Shown one piece after another: positions 57,543 to 64,000 of a stretch of 64,000 nucleotides of DNA. Origin of the DNA: Streptomyces sp. Ru73 (GTDB lineage: Bacteria > Actinomycetota > Actinomycetes > Streptomycetales > Streptomycetaceae); assembly GCF_002920575.1 (NCBI RefSeq), contig NZ_PQSQ01000018.1, positions 39,445 to 103,444 on the forward strand, read 5' to 3'. Position 1 is the stretch's first letter, and each line of letters begins with the position of its first letter. The position numbers and the translations under genes were made by a program. Below the pieces are notes generated by a model that had not been told where the DNA came from, searched no databases, and was given only the letters and a program-made list of their open reading frames with translations.

Positions 57543-58936
57543 GGTCGGACCACCTGGGTCATCTCGGCATCGGTGGAGGGGGCGGGGGCCGGGGCCGGCC
57601 GGCGCGCGGTGTCGCTGATGCGGAGCAGGATCGCGACCAGCGCCCAGTTCGCGATGACGGACGAACCGCCCTGGGCCAGGAACGGCATCGTCATACCGGT
57701 CAGCGGGATCAGGCCGGTGACACCGCCGGCGACGACGAAGACCTGCAGCGCGAAAGCGCCGGACAGGCCGACGGCCAGCAGCTTGCCGAACGGGTCACGG
57801 GCGGCCAGCGCCGTCCGGATGCCGCGCTCGATCAGCAGGCCGTACAGCAGCAGGATCGCCATCAGACCGGCCAGGCCGATCTCCTCGCCGACGGTGGCCA
57901 GGATGTAGTCGCTCTTCGGCGCGATACCGCCGATGAGCCGCGAGTAGCCCTGCCCGAGGCCGGACCCGAGGATGCCGCCGGAGCCGAAGGAGTACATGGC
58001 CTGCGCGGTCTCGGTGACGCCGCCGTTCAGCAGCTCCAGGGGGTTGAGCCAGTTGTGCACACGCGTCTTCACGTGGGACTCGAAGGAGGCCACGGCGACC
58101 GCGCCGGCGGCGCTGAGCAGCAGACCGAAGACGATCCAGCTGGTCCGCTCCGTCGCCACGTACAGCATGATCACGAAGAGGCCGAAGAACAGCAGCGACG
58201 TACCCAGGTCGGTCTCGAAGACCAGGATCATCAGGCTCAGCGCCCAGATCACCAGGATCGGCCCGAGGTCACGGCCGCGCGGCAGGTACAGCCCCATGAA
58301 GCGGCGGCTGGCCAGGGCCAGCGCGTCCCGCTTCACCATCAGGTAACCGGCGAAGAAGATCGCGATGATGATCTTCGCGAACTCACCCGGCTGCAGCGAA
58401 CCCACACCCGGGATCGTGATCCAGATGCGGGCACCGAAGCGGGCCGGGAAGAACACCGGAAGGATCAGCAGGACCAGCGCCACCACCATCGAGATGTAGG
58501 TGTAGCGCTGCAGGACACGGTGGTCCTTCAGGAAGATCAGTACGCCCAGGAACAGGGCCACGCCCAGCGTCGACCACATCAGCTGCCCCGGCGCCATCGC
58601 CCCGCCCAGCTGCGGCGTGGTGATCTGCGGCTCCTGGTCCAGGCGCCAGATGAACACCAGACCCAGGCCGTTCAGCAGCGTCGCGATGGGCAGCATCAGC
58701 GGGTCCGCGTACGGCGCCCACTTGCGCACGACCAGGTGCGCGACGCCGGCCAGCAGGCCGAGGCCCAGCGCGTAGCCGAGCACGCCGGCCGGGACCGTGT
58801 CCTCCTTGGCCAGCCCGACGTTGATGTAGGCGAACACCGGGATGATCACGGCGAAGACGAGCAGCGCCAGTTCGGTGTTCCGGCGGCTCGGGGCTCCGAT
58901 CGTCCCGATGGTCGTGGTGTTGCTGGTACTGCTCAT
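57539..58936 (-). CDS. rodA: RodA/FtsW-family SEDS peptidoglycan glycosyltransferase
   Basis: 465 residues with about 12 membrane helices. SEDS motifs include GARIWITIPGVGSLQPGEFAKI, LVFETDLGTSLLFFGLF, QAMYSFGSGGILGSGLGQG, SDYILATVGEEIGLAG, and LTGMTMPFLAQGGSSVIANW with the conserved acidic and Gly residues. SEDS proteins polymerise lipid II with a partner class B PBP, here PbpA. Translationally coupled to pbpA. Confidence 0.95.
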   Translation of the reverse strand: MSSTSNTTTIGTIGAPSRRNTELALLVFAVIIPVFAYINVGLAKEDTVPAGVLGYALGLGLLAGVAHLVVRKWAPYADPLMLPIATLLNGLGLVFIWRLDQEPQITTPQLGGAMAPGQLMWSTLGVALFLGVLIFLKDHRVLQRYTYISMVVALVLLILPVFFPARFGARIWITIPGVGSLQPGEFAKIIIAIFFAGYLMVKRDALALASRRFMGLYLPRGRDLGPILVIWALSLMILVFETDLGTSLLFFGLFVIMLYVATERTSWIVFGLLLSAAGAVAVASFESHVKTRVHNWLNPLELLNGGVTETAQAMYSFGSGGILGSGLGQGYSRLIGGIAPKSDYILATVGEEIGLAGLMAILLLYGLLIERGIRTALAARDPFGKLLAVGLSGAFALQVFVVAGGVTGLIPLTGMTMPFLAQGGSSVIANWALVAILLRISDTARRPAPAPAPSTDAEMTQVVRP

Positions 58937-58959
58937 GAGATCAACTGCCCCCTACGCCC

Positions 58960-60495
58960 TCACTGCTGGGTGCTGCAATTCTTTTCCAGCCGCTGCTGCT
59001 CCGCGGAGGGGGAGTTGCTGGTGGACGGCGTGGGAGTGGGGCTCGCGTCGCGCGTCGCGCTGCTCGGCGTGGCCGTGGAGCCCGGCTTGGTGGTCGTGCC
59101 CGGCTTCGTACCGGCGGTCCCGCCGGCCTGGCCCTCGCTCTTCTTGCGGGCCGCCTCGCGCTCCGCGGCCTCCCGCTGCTGCAGGGACTTGCACGCGCCG
59201 GCCTGCTTGCCGAGCTCACCGACCTTGGCCAGTGCCTGCGTCCGGCTGTCGACCGCGATCGTCTCCTCGACCTGCTTCCGCTGGTAGGCGGGCAGGTACT
59301 TGAGTTCGATCTCGGGGTGGTCCTGGTCGATCTTGTTCATGGAGAACCACGCCAGGTCCTGGCTGATGCCCTGGTACAGGGCCACGTGCCCGTCCTTGGC
59401 ACCCACGAAGTACTGCGACTGCGTCCAGCGGTACCCCGCGTACAGACCGCCGCCGACCACGGCCAGGCACAGCGCGATGATCAGCGTCGGCTTGATCCAC
59501 CGGCCGCGCCGCCGCGGCTGCGCGTAGTCCTCGTCGACGAAGGCGCCGTACGCGCCCTGCGGCGGAACCGCCTCGGCACCCCCGCCGCTCCCGGGCGGGC
59601 CGAACCCGCCGGCCGCCTGCTGGGGCACGTCACCGCGCCCGCCGCGCCCCAGCTCGGCCGCGCGGCCCGCCGGGGTCTGCATGGCACCGTCACCGAACTG
59701 GTGCTGGTTCTCCGCGACCGCGCCCACGATCACCGGGGTGTCGTTCAGCTGCCCGGCGAGCGTGTCCGTGTCGTCGACGTTCAGCACGTCGGCCACGATG
59801 CAGGTGATGTTGTCCGGGCCGCCGCCGCGCAGCGCGAGCTGGATCAGCTCCTGCACCGTCTCGTGCGGGCCCTGGTAGCTGGCGAGGGTGTCCTCCAGCG
59901 TCTGGTGGCTCACCACCCCCGACAGACCGTCCGAGCAGATCAGGTACCGGTCCCCGGCGCGCACCTCTCTGATGGAGAGGTCCGGCTCCACGTGGTCACC
60001 GCTGCCGAGCGCCCGCATCAGCAGCGAGCGCTGCGGATGCGTGGTGGCCTCCTCCTCGGTGATCCGGCCCTCGTCGACCAGCCGCTGCACCCACGTGTGG
60101 TCCTGGGTGATCTGGGTCAGCACGCCGTCGCGCAGCAGGTAAGCGCGCGAGTCGCCGACGTGCACGAGGCCGAGCCGCTGACCGGTCCACAGCAGGGCGG
60201 TCAGGGTCGTGCCCATCCCCTCCAGCTGCGGGTCCTCCTCGACCATGACGCGCAGCTGCTCGTTGGCGCGCTGCACGGCCGAGCCGAGCGAGGTGAGGAT
60301 GTCGGAACCGGGCACGTCGTCGTCGAGCTGGACGAGGGTGGAGATCACCTCCGAGGAGGCCACCTCACCGGCGGCCTGGCCGCCCATGCCGTCGGCGATG
60401 GCGAGCAGCCGCGGGCCGGCGTAACCGGAGTCCTCGTTGCCCTCCCGGATCATGCCCTTGTGGGAACCCGCGGCGAAGCGCAGTGACAGACTCAT
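58960..60495 (-). CDS. pstP: PP2C-type Ser/Thr protein phosphatase PstP
   Basis: 511 residues. The PP2C domain (1-240) has metal-binding motifs: GMIREGNEDSG, AIADGMGGQAAGEVAS, LVHVGDSRAYLLRDG, ICSDGLSGVV and GGPDNITCIV. A Gly/Pro-rich linker is followed by one helix (IKPTLIIALCLAVVGGGLYAGY, about 345) and an extracytoplasmic part ending in a Ser/Thr/Pro tail with LEKNCSTQQ. It reverses phosphorylation by PknB and other kinases. ATG at 60495 after GAGG; a longer frame to 60570 is not supported. Confidence 0.95.
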   Translation of the reverse strand: MSLSLRFAAGSHKGMIREGNEDSGYAGPRLLAIADGMGGQAAGEVASSEVISTLVQLDDDVPGSDILTSLGSAVQRANEQLRVMVEEDPQLEGMGTTLTALLWTGQRLGLVHVGDSRAYLLRDGVLTQITQDHTWVQRLVDEGRITEEEATTHPQRSLLMRALGSGDHVEPDLSIREVRAGDRYLICSDGLSGVVSHQTLEDTLASYQGPHETVQELIQLALRGGGPDNITCIVADVLNVDDTDTLAGQLNDTPVIVGAVAENQHQFGDGAMQTPAGRAAELGRGGRGDVPQQAAGGFGPPGSGGGAEAVPPQGAYGAFVDEDYAQPRRRGRWIKPTLIIALCLAVVGGGLYAGYRWTQSQYFVGAKDGHVALYQGISQDLAWFSMNKIDQDHPEIELKYLPAYQRKQVEETIAVDSRTQALAKVGELGKQAGACKSLQQREAAEREAARKKSEGQAGGTAGTKPGTTTKPGSTATPSSATRDASPTPTPSTSNSPSAEQQRLEKNCSTQQ

Positions 60496-60624
60496 GCGCA
60501 CCTCGCCCGTCGGCTCGGGGTACAGCCGGTCTCGCGCCACACTGCCCACCCTCCGGTCGGGAGCGCGCACGGGCCGGCCGAGTGGACCGCCGCGGCTCGC
60601 TCGCTCCGCTCGCTCATTGTCGTA

Positions 60625-61155
60625 CTACTTCCGCAGCTCGATGACGGTCTTGCCGATGCGGATCGGCGCTCCCAGCGGAATCGGCGTCGGAGTCGTCAGC
60701 CGGGTCCGGTCGAGATACGTGCCGTTGGTGGACCCGAGGTCCTCGACGATCCACTGCCCGTCACGGTCCGGGTAGATCCTGGCATGCCGGCTGGAGGCGT
60801 AGTCGTCGTCCAGCACGATCGTGGAGTCGTGCGCCCGGCCCAGGGTGATGGTCTGGCCCTGCAGGGCGACCGTCGTGCCCGTGAGGGTTCCCTCGGAGAC
60901 CACCAGCTTGGTGGGGGCGCCGCGGCGCTGGCGGTTGTTGCCGCCGCGGCCGCTCTCCTGACGGCGCTGCGGCTGCGGCGGTGCCGCCTGCCGCTGCGCG
61001 CCCCGCGGCTCCTGGCCCCCGCGGCGGGCGGCGCCGCGCTGCGTGACGCGCGTGCCGAACAGATCGCTGCGGATGACCTGTACGGCCACGATGACGAACA
61101 GCCACAGTACGGCGAGGAAACCCAACCGCATGACCGTGAGGGTCAGCTCTGACAT
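60625..61155 (-). CDS. fhaB: FHA-domain membrane protein FhaB
   Basis: 176 residues. An N-terminal helix (TLTVMRLGFLAVLWLFVIVAVQVI), an Arg/Gln/Gly-rich linker, and a C-terminal FHA phosphothreonine-binding domain (LGRAHDSTIVLDDDYASSRHARI, LGSTNGTYLD). In mycobacteria the homologue (FipA/FhaB) links PknB signalling to division. ATG at 61155, 10 nt after fhaA. Confidence 0.94.
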   Translation of the reverse strand: MSELTLTVMRLGFLAVLWLFVIVAVQVIRSDLFGTRVTQRGAARRGGQEPRGAQRQAAPPQPQRRQESGRGGNNRQRRGAPTKLVVSEGTLTGTTVALQGQTITLGRAHDSTIVLDDDYASSRHARIYPDRDGQWIVEDLGSTNGTYLDRTRLTTPTPIPLGAPIRIGKTVIELRK

Positions 61156-61165
61156 TGCCCCCGCT

Positions 61166-61978
61166 TCACCCTTCGGCTTGCCGGTAAACGATGGTGGTGC
61201 TGCCCACGACGATCCGCGAGCCGTCGCGGAGCGTAGCGCGGGTGGTGTGCTGCCCGTCCACCACGATGCCGTTCGTCGACCCCAGATCCTGGATCGAGGA
61301 CGGCGATCCGGTACGGATCTCGCAGTGGCGGCGCGAGACCCCCGGATCGTCGATGCGTACATCGGCGTCGGTGCTGCGGCCGAGGACCAGCGTCGGACGC
61401 GAGATCTGGTGGCGCGTGCCGTTGATCTCGATCCAGCGCCGGGTCTGGGCCTGCGGCTGGGGTCCTGCGCCGGTGCGCGCGGCCTGCGGCGCGCCGGGCG
61501 GCGGGGACGAGGGCATGGGGGGCGGGCCCACGTGTCCGCCGCCGGGCCGGCCGGCCCGGGCCGCGCCTGCCCCCTGCGGGGCGGCGCCTCCCTGCTGTGA
61601 CGTACTGGCGGCGAGGGTACGGCTGCGCACGCGGTACAGGCCGGTGTCGAGGTCCTCCGCCTTCTCCAGGTGGACCTTGATCGCGCCCATGAACGTGTAG
61701 CGCTGCTGCTTCGCGTAGTCCCGCACCATGCTGGACAGCTCGTCGCCGAGCTGGCCGCTGTAGGGGCTGAGGCGCTCGTAGTCCGGGGCGCTCAGCTCCA
61801 CGATGAAGTCGTTGGGGACGACCGTCCGGTCGCGGTTCCAGATCGTGGCGTTGTTGTCGCACTCACGCTGGAGCGCACCCGCGATCTCGACGGGCTGTAC
61901 CTCGGACTTGAACACCTTGGCGAAGGTGCCGTTGACGAGGCCCTCGAGACGCTGCTCGAAGCGTTTCAGTACTCCCAC
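61166..61978 (-). CDS. fhaA: FHA-domain protein FhaA with DUF3662 domain
   Basis: 270 residues. The N-terminal DUF3662 domain (1-115: VLKRFEQRLEGLVNGTFAKVFKSEVQPVEIAGALQREC) is joined by a Gly/Pro-rich linker to an FHA domain (about 190-265) with VLGRSTDADVRIDDPGVSRRHCEI and LGSTNGIVVDG. Soluble and cytoplasmic. In M. tuberculosis it binds the phosphorylated pseudokinase part of MviN, here encoded at 13920-15617. GTG start with a near-perfect GGAGGTG site. It heads the operon to pknB. Confidence 0.94.
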   Translation of the reverse strand: MGVLKRFEQRLEGLVNGTFAKVFKSEVQPVEIAGALQRECDNNATIWNRDRTVVPNDFIVELSAPDYERLSPYSGQLGDELSSMVRDYAKQQRYTFMGAIKVHLEKAEDLDTGLYRVRSRTLAASTSQQGGAAPQGAGAARAGRPGGGHVGPPPMPSSPPPGAPQAARTGAGPQPQAQTRRWIEINGTRHQISRPTLVLGRSTDADVRIDDPGVSRRHCEIRTGSPSSIQDLGSTNGIVVDGQHTTRATLRDGSRIVVGSTTIVYRQAEG

Positions 61979-62533
61979 GGGGCACCTCCTTCCTCAGTCT
62001 TCTTCAGGGTCGTCCCTGTACTGCTTACTGATCGTATCCACGCGTCGGGAAAACAGCTGGTTCCCCTTTCCCGCCTAGAGGACGAGTGTCGCCTCTCACA
62101 AGGTTGCCCACGCTCGCCGTCCGATGCTGACTGCGATCGTAGATGCGGCCGCACGACAGTGTCCCGCAACTGCCGGTCTCCCCGGGCGGGCGGGGCCGTT
62201 GAGGGCGTACGGGGTGCACGGATGGACCTTTGTGGCGGGCGCCGTACTGACGCGACGGGGAGGATTGGATGCCCGCGGCGGGGCCGGGCGGGTGACAGGC
62301 GCACGGCTTCCGGTACGAGCCGGGGCACGCGGCGTTCGAGCGCGGGGCGGGGAGCCGTCCCGGCCGGCGGCCGGGAGGGGGTCGGCGGACGGCCGTGAGG
62401 TGGCCGGCGGGGAACGGGTGTGAGAGCACCCCCTGCAGCGTGCTAATGTTTTCCATGTCGAAAGGCGCTCCCGCCGAAGACCCGGACCGAACGGCCCGGA
62501 TCACCGGTGAGAGAATCGAACGACAACACCCAT
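61979..62533. other. Intergenic region between fhaA and tRNA-Leu
   Basis: 555 bp without a gene I can support. On the minus strand, GGAAC followed 16-17 bp later by GCGTG (around 62037-62063) faintly resembles an ECF promoter for fhaA. Ahead of the tRNA, TAATGT (62444-62449) is a possible -10 box with a weak -35 (TGAGAG, 62421). The part from 62150 to 62400 is featureless GC-rich sequence. Confidence 0.45.
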
Positions 62534-62617
62534 GCGCGGGTGGCGGAATAGGCAGACGCGCTGGATTCAGGTTCCAGTGCCCGAAAGGGCGTGGGGGTTC
62601 AACTCCCCCCTCGCGCA
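62534..62617 (+). tRNA. tRNA-Leu (anticodon CAG)
   Basis: An 84-nt class II tRNA with a long variable arm (TGCCCGAAAGGGC). Acceptor GCGCGGG pairs with CTCGCGC, the anticodon loop is TTCAGGT, and the T-arm is GGGGGTTCAACTCCCCC. The 3' CCA is not encoded. This is not the bldA tRNA. Confidence 0.97.
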
Positions 62618-62623
62618 CAGAGG

Positions 62624-62661
62624 ACCCCCGGTCCCGGAGAGATCCGGACCGGGGGTTTTTC
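62624..62661 (+). terminator. Intrinsic terminator of tRNA-Leu
   Basis: Stem ACCCCCGGTC/GACCGGGGGT with further inner pairing, followed by TTTTT. A textbook intrinsic terminator. Confidence 0.92.
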
Positions 62662-62854
62662 GTTGTCCGGAGGTATCGGGGGCGTCGGACGCATCGGACC
62701 GGCTGCGGGTCCGGGCCTGTGGACATGGTCTGCGGGCATGGGGCTGTGGGCCGACGGGGCGCGGCGATGCGGGCCGGCGGTCCGGGTTCTTGGGCCGGGC
62801 CTCTTGGGTCCGGCTTTTGCGGCGGTCCGGGACGCGCGGAGTGCCGGAAACCGC

Positions 62855-62886
62855 ACGAGGGATGTGAGGCGTACCTCACATCCCTC
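62855..62886 (-). terminator. Terminator of the azoreductase gene
   Basis: Perfect 14-bp stem (62855-62868 with 62873-62886) and a 4-nt CGTA loop, starting 20 bp after the stop. Confidence 0.9.
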
Positions 62887-62906
62887 GCTCCATCGGTCCG
62901 CTCCGC

Positions 62907-63557
62907 TCAGGCGGCGACGCGCTTCGCGAGCTCCTTGGCCTTGGTGACGGCCTCCTCCTGGGCCTTCTCGCGGGAGGCCTCGAAGAGCGGGATCAGCTCG
63001 GCCATCGCCGGGTTCACCGGTGCCATCGTCAGCTCGGGCACGATGAAGTCCACCTCGAAGCCGAACCCGCCGGCGAGCACGGACTCCAGGTAGTTCTGCA
63101 CGTACTCGAAGCCCTCGCGCGGGGTGCCCGGCGCGTAGCTGCCGCCGCGGCTCGCCACGACGACGACCGGGGTGCCCTTGGCGGACGGGTTCTCACCGCT
63201 CGTACGGCCCATGATGATCGCCTGGTCGAGCCACGCCTTCAGGGTCGACGGAATCGTGAAGTTGTACATCGGGGCGGCGATGACGATCGCGTCCGCCTGC
63301 TCGATCTCCTCGGCGAGCTTCGTCCGCAGCGCGAACGCCGCCTGCTGCTCCGGGGTGTGCGTGGCCGGGTCGCTGAAGCCGGCCGAGGCGGCGACGCCGT
63401 CGAGGTGCGGCAGCGGGTCGACGGCCAGGTCGCGGTGGATCACCGTGCCGCCGGGGTGCTGCTCCTCCCAGGTCTTGCGGAAGGCGGAGGTCACCGCGCG
63501 GGAGGCGGAGACGCCCTCGGGGGAGACGGACGTGTCGATCAGCAGCAGCGTGGCCAT
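62907..63557 (-). CDS. azoR: FMN-dependent NADH-azoreductase / quinone reductase (AcpD family)
   Basis: 216 residues. Flavodoxin-like fold. The phosphate-binding region is LLLIDTSVSPEGVSASRAVTSAF, the FMN loop IVIAAPMYNFTIPSTLKAWLDQAI, and a Gly-rich stretch VVVASRGGSYAPGTPREG contacts the flavin. It reduces quinones and azo compounds using NADH, probably in detoxification. ATG at 63557 with AGGAGC; the frame extends upstream without similarity. It is divergent from an HxlR regulator that likely controls it. Confidence 0.9.
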   Translation of the reverse strand: MATLLLIDTSVSPEGVSASRAVTSAFRKTWEEQHPGGTVIHRDLAVDPLPHLDGVAASAGFSDPATHTPEQQAAFALRTKLAEEIEQADAIVIAAPMYNFTIPSTLKAWLDQAIIMGRTSGENPSAKGTPVVVVASRGGSYAPGTPREGFEYVQNYLESVLAGGFGFEVDFIVPELTMAPVNPAMAELIPLFEASREKAQEEAVTKAKELAKRVAA

Positions 63558-63623
63558 GGTGGGCTCCTGGTGGCTATGGCCGGTAGGGGCCGGGGCCGGT
63601 GGGCCGGCGTCCCCTTCCTCGGC

Positions 63624-63670
63624 AGTAAGTGGAAAACCGTATGTACCTATGAATAGCACAGTAGCTTACT
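63624..63670. promoter_or_regulatory. Divergent control region with possible HxlR operator
   Basis: AGTAAG (63624-63629) and CTTACT (63665-63670) are inverted, and AGTAGCTTACT (63660-63670) is itself near-palindromic. The stretch is unusually A/T-rich for this genome and lies between divergent azoR and the HxlR gene. Confidence 0.45.
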
Positions 63671-63709
63671 TTTCTGCAGTCCCCAACGGGAAAGCAGTAC
63701 CCTGGTCCC

Positions 63710-64000
63710 ATGGCGGATCGCGGCGGAGAGGCATGCAAGCAGGTCGACAGCGGTATGACCCGCGTCTTCGGGCTGCTCGGAAAGCGCTGGACGGGCCTGA
63801 TCGTGGCCACCCTGATGTCCGGCCCGGTGCACTTTGCCGACCTGCGCCGGGCCATCCCCGGCATCAGTGAGCGCATGCTCTCCGACCGGCTCGTGGAGCT
63901 CGGCTCGGCGGGCCTGGTGGTCCGCGAGGTCGACGCGGGCCCGCCGCTCCGCGTCGCCTACCGGCTCTCCGCGGCTGGTCTCGCCCTGGAGCCGGCGCTC
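63710..64000 (+). CDS. HxlR-family transcriptional regulator, 3' end cut by window
   Basis: 97 residues visible from ATG 63710. The HxlR winged helix is clear: FGLLGKRWTGLIVATLMSG, FADLRRAIPGISERMLSDRLVELGSAGLVVREV, and VAYRLSAAGLALEPAL. An N-terminal Cys (GGEACKQVD) matches the redox-sensing cysteine of quinone- and aldehyde-responsive members such as HypR, YodB and QorR. Divergent placement next to an azo/quinone reductase supports a quinone-responsive repressor. The C-terminus is missing. Confidence 0.9.
   Translation, partial: MADRGGEACKQVDSGMTRVFGLLGKRWTGLIVATLMSGPVHFADLRRAIPGISERMLSDRLVELGSAGLVVREVDAGPPLRVAYRLSAAGLALEPAL

Noticed and set aside
62534..62617. tRNA-Leu as an integration site for a mobile element
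   Set aside because: No integrase and no direct repeat of the tRNA 3' end was seen on either side.

Overview
The window is the replication-origin region of a high-GC actinomycete chromosome, almost certainly a Streptomyces or a close streptomycete. The evidence is: G/C at nearly every third codon position, many GTG starts, the order rpmH-dnaA-oriC-dnaN-gnd-recF-dciA-gyrB-gyrA, an oriC with about 18 DnaA boxes, twelve perfect copies of the 14-bp Streptomyces parS site (GTTTCACGTGAAAC), class E sortases, and a sigM-rsmA-trxB-trxA block. I cannot name the species.

Layout. 1-9 kb: partial GT87 mannosyltransferase, class A penicillin-binding protein (both minus), padR-ino1 (plus) behind a PadR-type operator, an MFS exporter carrying the only TTA codon I found in the window, and the CCA-adding enzyme (minus). 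9-19 kb: DUF6049 envelope protein, MurJ lipid II flippase, a membrane pseudokinase, sigM-rsmA, and trxB-trxA (all plus). 19-26 kb (minus): GNAT protein, parB-parA, rsmG, khpB(jag), yidC, yidD, rnpA, rpmH. 26-39 kb (plus): dnaA, oriC, dnaN, gnd, recF, dciA, gyrB, gyrA, DUF3566, tRNA-Ile. 39-48 kb: DLW-39 peptide, two related secreted/anchored proteins (one with a VWA domain), a membrane Ser/Thr kinase and a helix-turn-helix partner, tRNA-Ala, DUF5324, ppiA, rhomboid protease. 48-62 kb: crgA, DUF881, three sortases interleaved with pabA, then the minus-strand signalling and cell-wall operon fhaA-fhaB-pstP-rodA-pbpA-pknB. 62-64 kb: tRNA-Leu, azoreductase, and a partial divergent HxlR regulator.

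How it works together. The centre handles replication start (DnaA, oriC, DnaN, RecF, DciA, gyrase) and origin segregation (ParA/ParB acting on clustered parS). The flanks handle envelope growth and division: MurJ with its pseudokinase, RodA/PbpA/PBP, PknB/PstP/FhaA/FhaB, CrgA, and the sortases. Thiol homeostasis appears as trxBA behind a canonical sigma-R promoter and ino1 (inositol phosphate, needed for mycothiol), which has a near-canonical sigma-R promoter upstream of its padR partner.

No mobile element, CRISPR array, rRNA operon or integrase was seen. The most unusual features are: all seven in-gene parS sites are read in the same frame (Val-Ser-Arg-Glu-Thr); a cluster of strong DnaA boxes lies upstream of crgA about 19 kb from oriC; the dnaN tail including its stop codon is duplicated in frame downstream; and the exporter gene has a TTA codon and ends in a parS-hairpin-parS cassette.
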